Origin: Paracyclopina nana
Lineage: Eukaryota > Arthropoda > Copepoda > Cyclopoida > Cyclopettidae
Direction: 5' to 3'
Assembly (NCBI GenBank): GCA_019096065.1
Contig: JAGUCH010000003.1
Coordinates: forward strand, 8,184,001 to 8,248,000
Length of the DNA: 64,000 nt
Shown here piece after piece: positions 49,101 through 60,500 of the stretch. The first letter of the stretch is position 1, and every line of letters begins with the position of its first letter. The notes beneath the pieces are model-generated. The model searched no databases. It was not told where the DNA came from and saw only the letters and a program-made list of their open reading frames with translations. Made by a program: the position numbers and the translations under genes.

Positions 49101-49603
49101 GGCAAAAGGAAAACAACAGTCAAGCATAAAAAGGCTCTCATGGTGAATCAATTATTACCATCACCAGCAGCCGAGCTGCTTTCACTATGGCTGAAAAGTG
49201 CAAATGCTTTCAGCCGTCCAAACAAGGATCTTCGCCGATGCGCTAAAGGCGAATCGGTGTCATTGAATTTCCCATCTGCGTTGGCCATTTCAAAGCTCGT
49301 CGCCAATGAGTGGGAATTGCCGATTATTGCGAGCCGACTGCTGCGCCCGCCATTTCTCAGCACTTTTGGGGTTGCAGGTGGCGTCTCAATTTTGGATTGC
49401 TTGAGCAGCTTGGGGCGCAGCATAATCTCAGCACTTGGGCCGGACTCGTCAGCTGACGAGCCCATTTTGCACAGGTCAGCAAACTGCTGGCCGTTTCCGC
49501 CATTTTTGCTGCTGTTGTCAGCTGTTTGCTGAGAACTGCTGCCACCTCCCGAGGATCGGAAAACTCTGGCCAGCGAGGCTCTTCTTTCTTCATTAGTAGC
49601 CAT
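46165..49603 (-). CDS. SLC35F3/F4-like solute carrier
   Basis: Ten exons join in frame: 49603-49165, 48248-48142, 48089-47874, 47745-47565, 47508-47330, 47224-46969, 46898-46836, 46640-46551, 46490-46371 and 46295-46165 (593 aa). A long polar N-terminus (about 180 aa, MATNEERRASLARVF) precedes about ten membrane segments: FCAGIVISLLVSSTWVSATH, FYAPFFTTWFCSMGLIFFLP, MLWMLTNFLYIRGL, ISIFATNVSFVYLLSWVVLH, VAVILSNTGIALLAYMDG, LAGVVIAAASAAGSAIYKVF, and so on to IIIICCGFLVVLFPENWP. These follow the animal SLC35F3/F4 pattern (SVLFCCNKAFVFLLSWIVL; GIALVVASASMSALYKVLFK; GFLLLLLPEEW). SLC35F3 is a proposed thiamine transporter; substrate here is not known. A glycosylatable loop rich in N-x-S/T (about 47880-48010) after the first segment is larger than in vertebrates. 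Exon 1 was linked by phase (G + GT) and is the least certain part. Confidence 0.9.
48854..48878 (+). repeat. GT microsatellite
   Basis: A short run of GT dinucleotides with one interruption, inside the first intron of the SLC35F-like gene. Confidence 0.85.
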
Positions 49604-52600
49604 TAAGCCCTTTTAAATTGAAGAGCAAAGCGGCTTAGAGACGGTTTCTTCCCAATCCTATTTTTTTAATGCTTGAACATGAGTTGCTTCAATTCAAAAA
49701 ATTGAAAAATTCCCCCAACTTTTGGGGTGCAAGCAAACATGTAAAAACAGCATGCAGCAAGCTTTTTGAAGGGCTCAAAAATGTGAAAGGCAAGCAAGCC
49801 ACTTTGCTCCTCATACACTGAGTTTTGAAAGAGGCTTCCACTAGACATGTTTTCTTCACCAAAGTTCATGGTTGATTATTGTGCTCTTCGCCAGCAGGAT
49901 CCCTTTGAAAAACTGAGGCATAAGGTCATAGCTACTAAACTTGCTGCACTGAAGAGCTTCTGTACGACGACTACTACTATGGCTAGTGCTTTCTTATTCT
50001 CTCTGACGTAGACGAATCTCCTTTACCCTCCTGCTTATGCCACTGCACAAGAGCAAAGCCATAGCTATAGCGCTGGCAAAAAGTGGCAAAATCACCTGCA
50101 TATGACGGTTGGCGACAGCACGATACTGTTTTTTTAAAGCGACCCACGCAATTTTCCTTTCAATTAGGGCAATCGTGTCACAATTCTAGAGGAATGTAGA
50201 GAGAAGTGACCAATTCAGGGTAGCATAAGTCCAAAATGCTTTTTTTAGCCTTATCAGGCAAAAAGGGTGGTATCTCTGGTGGTCAGTGTCTATTGTAGTG
50301 GAAAAGTGAGCGTTGGGACACTTTTTGCATGTTCTATGTAGTATTTTCCTTTTCTGGATCATTGGTGAAGTAAGCAAGTGCTATGATGGTTTGTGTCAGA
50401 GTCACAACAACCACACTGGGAACACAGCCCCAAAATTCTCGAAACAACCTTTTTTGCGTTCGGTTTCATGCTTTGACAGAATACAATTATGAGAGAAAGG
50501 TTGAGAAAATAAAGTTTTTATCACCGCGTGACGATCCAAGAAACGACGGCCTATAGCCGACGCCCATCGATTTTGATACAAAAGCAACTATTATACCTTT
50601 GCTTTTCACAAAACAAGCCTGCATTCCTATCCTGCTTATTTAATATCCATGCTTTTTTGCATTTGAATGCACCACCAGTAAATAATGCAACTAATTAGCA
50701 CCACCAGCAAGCTTACATTGGAAGTGTGCAGTCAAGTGAAAAATCAATTCAAATTCACCATTACATAACCTGGCAAATACACAGTACACAAGCACACAAT
50801 GAATGAATGCAGCTTGCATTTTGGAATGCAACGTCGTTATCTGGCCTTACATTGGCAGTATTTGCAAAGCAATTTTTGACAGTTTTGCATCAAACGGCGC
50901 AGTTCGTTTTATGCTGCTACTTCTTCTCTTCAAGCATTTTTTCCATTGTCAAATCCTTCCACAGCTGTGGAAGGAGTTCTCTGCTGGTTTGCAATTATTG
51001 GATCATCGATCAAACGCTTATTCGGGTTGTTCCGGCATTGCAACTCTTTCGCGGCTGAGGTCACAAGGCCTTTGTCTCCAGTGAAAATGACTAACCAAAT
51101 TATAGGAAAAATTGTCCGAGAAAATAATTCCAAAAACATTCTTCTTTGAAGCCTGCCGGTCAATATTTACTAATATGTTTGATTACCTAGTTTGACCATC
51201 GCGCGTAAATATAAATGAAAAGCCATAAGAGGAAAAGAGGCGGTAAAAATGGTCTAGTTAAAGCTATATATCAAAAGTTATCGAAATTAACCAGCTTAAG
51301 TAGAACGCAATTTTACAAATAGAAAAATTTTCCTTTGAATTTGAAAAATTAGTGGAAAATTGCTCGGAAAATATAGCTGCAATTTTTTTTTTAAATTACA
51401 AAACCATCTTTTGAAAAAAGAATGAAATATCATATCAGGAAAGGTGTAATTTATAGTGGCATTTTGATGCTTTTCACATGTGAAAGTAACGAAGAGGTAA
51501 CGCATAAATTCAATTACCAACTCTACTTATCATTGGAGGTTTGGAGAGTTCCTAGGAAAAAGTTACTTTTTCATGTCCAGTTTTTATTTCCTTTACTTTT
51601 CAGTTGAAATCCCTTGCTTCATCATCAAAAGGAAAAGTAAAAAGCAAAAGAATGCTAAATTATGATACTCAGGCGTGCGAGTTTCCTTAAAAACAATTTG
51701 TCTATTCAAGGACAGCCTTGCTACATGTAGGCAAGGTCAGCTCGTTCAAGTTCTCTTTTTTACGGTTTTTTTTTCAAAGCAACTTTCTCACGCCATTAGA
51801 CAGGTATGTTTTACTTAAGTAATTCGAAAACTACGGTAAGCGGTATTATTATGCATCCAAGCTTGGTTAGGAGCAAGGCCAAATTGGGTGCTGATTATTT
51901 TTTTTAGCTTTCTGCATTCCGAAGTGGAATGACCTTAATTTTGGAAAGACCACCAAAATCACACAATATCACTACTGGTATGGTGGAAATGCAGAGCTTT
52001 AGGCTTGCAACTCTCGTGGGTGTGAGCTGCTAATTTCAACAAGTCACGTTAGGTAATGAGCAAAATATGCTGGCTTACTTAGGACATCAGTTGGCGAGGC
52101 TAAGGGATTAGTGTAGTAGAGCATTGTTTTGTACCCATCGCAGCCGGCCACTAAAACTAAATGAGAATATCCGGCTGATTCTGCCATGATGATGCTTTCC
52201 AAAAAACACTTTTAACTCTCAAGAGCACTTTCCTGTCGAGAAAGCTTTCGCTACTAAACTACCTCATACACTATAGCAGATACCAGTACATGGAACTGTA
52301 TGCTACATACGGGCTCCTATCATCTATACTGCAATTAAAGTTTATCGCTGGTCATTACCACAATTTGCAGCACAAAGTTTCTTAGTGTCCCAAATTATAT
52401 TGGCACAAATTGTACCAATCCTCGGTGGTATCATAAATTCGGCCACTAACTTCATTTTGGCTGCTGTAGCAGAACCACCGCAAATGACTCGCGCGTTGCG
52501 GTGGTAACTTGAAATTGTTATTTTGGGGGATTTATGGGTGTAGCAAAAGTGGCAGATGATTTCGGCCTCGCACCCAGGAATTATTGAAGCTACAGGGGAG

Positions 52601-55514
52601 TGTGAACAAATTACGGTCCTACTGGGCATTATGAGTGAATCGATAATACATTTAGCATGCCTACGTATATAAGTGAAAACTATTGAGGATACCGCAGCAG
52701 ATCGGTTTTTTTGCTGCAATTATTGAGATGGTGGTCATCCCTTCACAGCAGATAATAAATGGCAATTCCAACATCATAAGAGCATGAGAAGCATTTTTTT
52801 TCGATCCAGTGACCAGGAAGGCCGTCATACTAAATATAAATAGCACCTTGCGTTTTGATGAAGAGGCTCATCAATAAAGAGGCCGACAAACATTGCTCGT
52901 TGTTTCATTAGGAAGAAACAATTTTCACGAGAGAGTAAAGCTAACAGACAATTTTTGTAAGGGAGTGGCCCTGAAAGGATGGTGGCCTTCAAAATCTGGC
53001 GGCGCACGCGGATGTGGTAAAAAGAATGAAAGGTGGTCATGAAATATTCCTGAGCTCGAAGTTGCTTTTTTACTACCAATATAAACTGTAAGCTACAGCC
53101 TACAAAGCTCGTATTTTGCAAAAGGCGTTAACTTATCCCAGCAATTTTCAATGATATCTACCCAGATGGGAAAAAACGACGCATGACAACGGAAAATTGC
53201 ATGCGCGAGAAGAATTGCCAATTTTCAGCCAAGCAGCCAAAAATAATCCTTTTGCCTTTTTTCGTGGAAGGTTTCGTGACTGGTAAGACTGTTTTAACGA
53301 GCCAAATCCTGATCATGTGTATAATATAGTAAATCAGATTAGCAACTGTTGGCTACGAGAGCGATTTTAGAAAGCTCTACTTTTCTACCATACCTTAGCA
53401 AAATACGTGGAATAAATGAAAGAATGACGAATGGAGTATCTTGGCCATCAATCAAGCGATCGTATTGGAAAAAACCAAGACAATTCACAGCAGTCGGCCA
53501 TATTATGTACTGGCAGTATCTCCCTGGCCTTCATTTTTTCCGTGGCAAGGTCATTGCAGAACGGGATCTCGATTTGTGTGGCAATGTGCATATTAGATGA
53601 AGTCCAATACAAACATGCACTATGTGGGAACCAAAGAAGCTCCGCCGAAAATTGCTGGCAAAACAAATTAAATTTCTGAAATGCCTCTTTTTGCAAAGGA
53701 AATTTTCAATATAGTTCTGCAGTAGGAAAATGTGTAGAAAGCTATAAGTCATAAATGTGTGAAGAACACCTTGCGGTATTGATTATGGAAATCCTGCAAA
53801 AAGTAGAGCAACAATATTGTTATGCTGCACAGCTTCTGTTAGTACAGGCCTAAAAATATATATGCCTTTTTGATACTTTCTAGCATATTGTAGCCTTGCA
53901 ATGCGTTTCCTGCCAAATGTCCTGGAAAATGCCTTTAAATTGGGTAAGCAGATGAAGATTGAGCAGATCTTACCAACAACTTTCCAACTTGGCTCAATTC
54001 ATCATCATTTGACCACTACAGCTACTGTACCAGAAATATGTGCCGTTTTCGGGAAAACACTCAAAAATGCATACATATCTAGCCTGAAAAGTTGGCTGAA
54101 ACAAACATAGTAGCTCGTAACTTTCTCAACAAGTCCAGATTGAAACCCGCAAAAGCCTCTCTTATTCATGCTTGCTTACACTACTTTGATATGTATTTCT
54201 TGTTCTGTAAGCCTTTTTGACAAGAAACATTCATTATTGTTTTATGCTATGCACGCATGTGTAGTATGTCTGTGCGTTGTGAACTGCTAATTGCGTGTCC
54301 GTTACAATATGCTATATTTAGAATAATTTTGACTTGCCTCAGTGCAAAGAGCATCAAACACACTAACGAATTAATGGCTGTCCGACAATGGCTAGAAGCT
54401 TTTTGTGCAACTTTTATTGCTGTTGCACAGCTTCAACTACAAATTAAGAGCTTAAAATTGATGAATGGCCACAAACTATCAAGACAGAATCAAGTCGTTT
54501 AATTGGAAGAAGCTTAGGGGTGGTCTTTTGAAAGATTTAAAAAAATACTCTCATCAAACAATATTTTTTACACCGATAAGAAATTCCTCCAAATCCCCAA
54601 ATTATCATTTTACAGCCAATTTTCAGCCTCAAAATCTTTTATTTGAAACAGTTTCCATGAGGGGAAACAGTAGAACAGTCAACTTTTGAATGACACCCTT
54701 TGACATTTAGCTGTTATGGCTTTTAAAAAAGGTAATCAGACCCCATTGAATAATTATTCATCAAAATTGGCTGTTGAAATGGCGGAATTGGGAGCTCTGA
54801 ATGTCAGTTTTTAGCTTTCGGTCCAGCGAAAATTACCCCTGATGATTTCGCGATTTCTTTCCCCGTGCGCGTCTAGAAAGGATTTTGTACCACTTTGTCT
54901 AGCTTTTTATAGGCAAGAATGTACGCCATCATTTCAACCACTTTTTTGAGCTAAATTAGCATGAAAAGAACATGAAGACACTCTCCTGATTTTAAAAATA
55001 GAGCCAACACTTACGACGATGTAGACCGCGCTCTCACTTTTTGCTCGCTTTACAAAAGGCCAAGGCTTATTCGTACGGCATTTTCTTCACTGAACTGGTA
55101 AAAACTGACGGAAATCACTATGCACTATATCACTACGATGATCAGCTGATATTTGTGTACGACTGTACGTCCACGTTGTTTACAGTTTGACCCCAGCTAC
55201 GCTTACAAAGCGGCCAACCGGAGATCTCAGGTAAAAGCGGTTCATCTAAATTGGGCTAATATGGGCTAATTCTTTGATCAATGCTATCAAAATATGACAA
55301 CTATCAGCTGTTCAAAAGTTTCCGCAACAATCTGTTGAGCCCCAAATTTGAAATCGCTTGGGCTAAGTTTCCTGGTCCTATATCCGATCTTGAATGCACA
55401 AATTATTCAAGAACCCTTCAGTCAAAATGTGGATTTGGGGTTTATCTATCTTGCAGACTTTGCATGACAAAACATGAGCGGAACTAATCCGCAGTTAAGA
55501 AGCAGCTTTTATTA
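49604..55514. other. Gene-poor stretch (also intron of the partial gene at 57 kb if that gene extends left)
   Basis: No gene is supported. Minus-strand frames at about 52342-53121 have a somewhat protein-like composition in several frames but no recognised family, splice continuity or start. If the minus-strand gene beginning at 57547 continues leftward, its later exons may be hidden here. Confidence 0.4.
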
Positions 55515-55522
55515 GTTTATAG

Positions 55523-56741
55523 CAGAGACTTATATAACAAGAGAAGTGCTACTGGGCGAGGCTTAAGGGGGTGCGTTTGCAGATCTGCTGCACGCTCCAA
55601 AAGAGACTACAATGGAATTTTGGTCGCGGCTGCCTGAATTTGGGCCGGGGCAGACTTTTGGTTGCTAATAACTCCTAAATGAGTCCACTTAGCCAAAATA
55701 GTCCTATTTTACGAGGTGCTCAATTTTGCTAGGGCTATCTTTTGTCTTTTATAAATATTTTCACAACTATTAGGAATTAAAAGTTGTAAAACAGAGGTGC
55801 CAGTTGGCGTTTTCCTTTCTGGATCATTGCAGCCCCCTGACTATTTTATTAGAACAGCTGACCCAAATGTTTTCAAAATCTCTAGTAGCACTTGGCGCGC
55901 GCTCGCGTGCAGTGAGAATGCAAGAAGTAGCACTTCTCTTTTTATATGATGGAAAGCAATTTTCGCATGTATAATTCAGTTTACCAATTCGTCTCAGTTC
56001 ATATTACTATACATATATAAAAGCTCTGACGTTTAACTTTATCAAGTGACACGCATTATAAAGTATTTTATAAGGTGTGTTGCTCCTCTGTTTGACCAGA
56101 GACCATGATATTGTCCAAGAAGTAAATCCCATGTTAGAAAAAAGGAGAAAAAATGCCGAGTATGGGGATCGAACCCTGATCATCTAGATTAGGAGTCCAA
56201 CACTCTACTGACTGAGCTACCAGTACAGACAGAATAATTAATGTCAGAATTCCTTCTTATTCTTATTCTCAGCTGAGCTAAGCTTAGTAGAACAGTAGAG
56301 CCTTTTCAGAGGTACCAGACAAAACTTAATCTAACACATCTTTTAGCCCCAAAAAATGCCAAATTCTAAATGCACAATTTTTTAATTGATTGATTAACGC
56401 TTTCTGTTACTCTTGCACTACTGAGGGCCTCTCAACCCTAGCCTTCAAGTAATGGATCAGGTGCTAAGTCAAGATCGCCTGGTCTGTTAATTTCATTAAC
56501 TTTTGAAAATTACTTTCCTTCATATAAAATCGTATATATATTTAAACAAATTATAAAACAGGTTTACAAAACATTTGAGCTCATTTTGCAAAGTAAAAAT
56601 CTCGTGGCATTACTTGGCTCTCGCAAGCTCGAGCCCGCAAAAATGCCACTCGATTTCTACTTTACAAAATTTGCTCAGCTATTTTATTAGCTTGTTTTAT
56701 AAATTGTTTACATATATAAATAGATACTATATAAGTCTCTG
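55523..56741. mobile_element. hAT-like element (1,219 bp) of the CAGAGACTT family with 8-bp target duplication
   Basis: The ends are CAGAGACTTATATA on the left and its exact complement TATATAAGTCTCTG on the right, flanked by identical GTTTATAG direct repeats (55515-55522 and 56742-56749). The left third matches the reversed right part of the 458-bp element at 3503-3960: GCTCCAAAAGAGAC, GGGCAGACTTTTG and the first 28 bases of the end are shared. A second, inverted AGTAGCACTTCTCTTTTTATAT block at about 55924-55948 suggests that a shorter element lies inside or that a terminus was duplicated. No transposase frame is present. It contains a tRNA-like sequence. It lies inside the presumed intron of the partial minus-strand gene. 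Confidence 0.82.
56154..56226 (-). pseudogene. tRNA-like sequence (Arg CCT-like), probably a pseudogene or SINE head
   Basis: The minus strand carries a good A box (TAGCTCAGTCAGTAGAG), an anticodon-like loop CTCCTAA and a perfect B box (GGGTTCGATCCCC), spans 73 nt and is followed directly by six T, a Pol III terminator. However, the 7-bp acceptor stem does not pair (GTACTGG against ACTCGGC) and only three T-stem pairs form. It is therefore not a sound tRNA-Arg. Its place inside a hAT-like element suggests it was carried by, or inserted into, the transposon. Confidence 0.6.
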
Positions 56742-57072
56742 GTTTATAGCAGAATTTGCGATCAGGCCTAGGTAAATTTATATCGCCAGTGGCTCTTCAA
56801 AAATGCCAAAATGAGCAATTTGCGGAAGCAAAACTTCTGGTAAATAATATACCGTGGCTCCATCTAAAGTGGATGTGAAAAAAGCCTTAATTAAATCCAT
56901 AGTTAGAGATTGTTTTTAAAAGAACCAATTTGAAAGCCCACCGCAAAGTGGCCCATTTTTTCATTGTTACGCATGTCAATTTACTTTCTAGGCAATGATG
57001 ATGCGCTGTTTTTTATATGCTTTACGAGCGCACTTTTACAAGGTTTTCAAAAAGTGTACCAGTTTATCTTAC

Positions 57073-57547
57073 CGTTGTGTATCGAAGCGAGCTCGCTAAT
57101 TCCATGGTCTAGCGTGGAATTGGAGGGAGGATCGTTGGGCAATGTGAGTAAACTTTGCACCGGAGAAGTCGGGCCTCGTGGACTACCGTTAAGGCTTGAG
57201 GCCGTAGCTATTCTCCCGATTGGCGAGGCTGACAGGGAATTAACTTTTTTCTTCATTTTCGGGAAGAAATTGTTCGTTTGAAGAGCTCGGGGCACTTGTG
57301 ATCCATCACTCGCATTAACCGTTAGCTCCACTAACTCTTGCTCAACGCTCCTCGTGGAGTTGATGGCGCTCAAAGGCCTAGTTTTGGACTGGCCTTTAAT
57401 AGTGTGAGCCTTGGCCATCACAGACGCGTCCGCGGTCTCCGGTCGTGCGTGGTTGTGCGAGTTGAGGCCGGGGCCGAAGGCCTCCGACCTCCGACCGGAG
57501 CTTGACACCGCCTCGGAGACCGTGGAGATCCGGCTCGAGGACTCCAT
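57073..57547 (-). CDS. First coding exon of an unrecognised gene (158 codons visible)
   Basis: The start is the ATG of MESSSRISTVSEAVSSS at 57547. The frame runs to a strong donor (AACG/GTAAGA) at 57073, phase 1. An acceptor-like site (CTTTCAG) about 60 bp upstream suggests a spliced 5' UTR. The encoded segment is Ser/Pro/Asn-rich and probably disordered, with SRRxS-like and SP sites (LSASPIGRIATASSLNGSPR, GPTSPVQSLLTLPNDPP) like the phosphorylated N-termini of signalling proteins. I do not recognise the family and found no following exon. The local sequence is clearly more GC-rich than its surroundings, as expected for a coding exon near a promoter. Confidence 0.6.
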
Positions 57548-60500
57548 CGTCAAGCAGTCATGGGATTAACTTGATCAACCAGTCTCCCATCACGTCAGCA
57601 CTCTCTGAAAGCAAAATAGTAAGTACTAATTAGAGCAAATGCTGAGCTAAGCTGTGATCGGAAGAAAAGTTCCATCGCTACTGTAGCGTACCGATCTCGC
57701 AACCTGAGCAACGCGCCGATTCCCAGGAGACCTCGTCAGTTCAAAACTGTAACTGATCTACAGTTACCTCAGTATTCTTAGCTTTTGTACAAGCTGTCAG
57801 CTTACCACAAAATACATCAGTTCATCAAGGTTTTTCACATCGTTTAGACGTTTATTTCAACGCTACGTTTCCAAGTTCATATCCAGGACTTGGGCTATAC
57901 TCGCGTATTAAGGAAGCTTTCCATCAACTTAGTATTGGTGAGTCACCTTCTTTTCATGGCACCCAACGTTACCAGGCCGGTGTACCCACGAGAGTCCGAA
58001 TTGGGCAACCTGGGCATAGTATAGTTGAGAAATCGAACTCATTTGCTAGTGGTCATCAGTCACACCTGTACAAGGAGTGCAGACGCTAGTATCCTGCGCT
58101 TTTGGCTGGAAAAATCCCGCCCGACGCGTTTTGTCCCCTGGCAGTCGTACAGACGCCACGCGAGGACCGTTCTAAGCGACTCTCATTTGAGTTATTCTGA
58201 AAATCACAAAACGCGCTGTACAAGCCGTTACTGGGTAATAAGATCATCACTTGAGATAGCTAATTTTTTGCAGTTGCAGGCCAATAACAACAGGCCGCAA
58301 CTCACCCCAGCCATTTGTACAGAAAAAGGGAGTAGGAAAATAACGCCGATGATGAGACGCGCTGAGAAACGGCTCCTGATTTTATTGACATCATGATCAT
58401 AACATTACACTGCCCACTTGTGATTAAGCATGGGAAGTTTTGGGTAGGGAAAGATTTCATGATCATTTTGACACCGAAAGTGTAATACTCAATTTAGGGC
58501 CTAATTAGCAAATAAGCCATTAGAGCATTAGCTGAAAAAGCTGAAAAATAAATTCAAGGATTGATTCAAAAATAAAAAGAGGATACTCTTTGTGTTCTCC
58601 TAGCTTGTGGCTCCCAAATCAGAAAATATAGTTGAATTCCATCTGGAGAGGAATAAAATTGGGCTTTTTTTCGATCCGGGCTTTTCTGTCAGAAAAAACT
58701 GAACAAAAACAGCGTTACTAAAGATTTTGATGAATTCCTCACATAGTTATTACAAAGGCCAAATTGACGATTTATTCGAAGTGACTGTACTTTTTCTGGT
58801 AGCTTTGATTCACTTTCCGGCCTACCCATTTTCGCCCTTCAAGACCTGAAGGAATCCATATGGTCAATGTTGATGTTATGATTAAGATGTCTGATTCAGT
58901 ATTCAATAATTTTGCCTGAAAAATCATGAAGATCTCAAAAAAATTTCCAATTAACGCTGTAGTTTGAGCTCTATACTTTAGTTTTTTCCAAAAAAAAGGT
59001 CAGCTGCTGTTGAGAGCTAGCTACATACTCCTCTAATTTAAATGAGCCTTCTAAGCAAAAGTTTGCAATTTCTTGTCCGATTTGCTCGCTGGATTCTCCA
59101 GAAAGGGCATTTTTAAAATACCGTTACCTGGTAACGATCAAAAGGTTGCTTAAAGAATCAGGCAAAGGATTAGCATTCGTCCTTTTAAGACACGATGGTT
59201 TCATTTCCTGATTGCCCTTTGGAATGAGCTCGAATTTTAAGCAAAAGTTACTTGCTAAAAGATAAAATTCCGTTTTCTTTATATTCATGCCTAACTCTGA
59301 GAAGAGCCAATTAATTTAAAAATTCCAAGTGCCATGCCTACAAATCAAAGACCATTTTGCCCAATTTAGGCGTACATTGATGAGTTATTGTGAATATTTA
59401 GATGCGTCAAAAATGTTTCGTGCTGCATGGCATAAGCTGTTAATGACTTTGTGAACGCGAACATTAGAGTATAGCTTACTAGAGTGATAATTCGACTCTC
59501 TCTTTATTAAGTTCCATTAATATATCGATGAGTGTATTTTCAGCCATCCTTTGAGCAAAAGACCGTCACATCAATCGTCTGCATTTTAATAATTGAAGCC
59601 ACCTTTTCAGCTAAATGAGGTCGACCTCGCGAGGCCATCATCAGATGACAAAACTTGAGGGCAGGCTCTTATGGAATTACCACGATAAATGGGGCTGCCG
59701 AAAGCAAAAGTTGGCCTACCTAAGTAGGAAAATACAGCTTTTGGCTATGATTACGAGTAGTATAGCAACCAGAGTGACTTTTCGTCATTGGTCATTATTC
59801 AATTTTCCTAGTCAGTCAGTGCTATGCTGCATGCTTTATTTGCTACTCTGTATAGATAAGTTTGAGTGCATCTACTTCACGTTAATGCAGATGTTTTGCT
59901 ATGTTTGATGACAACATCTTCTGCTGCTCATCATTCATATAGAATAGGTAAGGACTCTGCAGCAGGTCAAGATGGATGGTATCTTGAGCTGTATGTAGGA
60001 CGAATTTCTTTAGCAGCCTAGCGGGCCCAAAATTGCTTAGAACGAGAGACCAACTAATGAAATATTCAGCAGAATCATCGAGAGATCTTTTTTCGGGCCT
60101 TGGCCAGAACTGAGAGGCAAGATTGATTGAATCTATGATCGAATGCAAACACACACCTTAAAAAGCCGTACTAGTTTTCGCTTTGCTAGGACACACTTGA
60201 AAATGATTGCATATTTGCCTCTCCCCTTTTCTTTGGGGGGAAGCGTCTCGCCCATGAGACATCAGTTTTCTTCGAGTTATGGAGCCTTCATTTGCATATC
60301 TAAATTCTAAAAATAGTTGGCAAGCGTTGACGAAGTGACCTTCATTTGGAAGTTGATGATGATGGCCCTAAATTAATCTTGTCGCATTTTGAGCTCCTCA
60401 TAATCATATTTTTACACAGCACAAAATCACAAGCATCAATTCAGCTGTCTGCTGCATAAGAAATTCCTGAACACATTATGCAACATTTAGAGAAGTCTGC

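Noticed and set aside
52342-53121. Minus-strand frames with Cys/His-rich composition
   Set aside because: Frame changes between segments and no recognised motif; could be very old coding remnants, but this cannot be supported.
58025-58396. 123-residue plus-strand open frame
   Set aside because: It lies in the GC-richer upstream region of a minus-strand gene and resembles nothing known.
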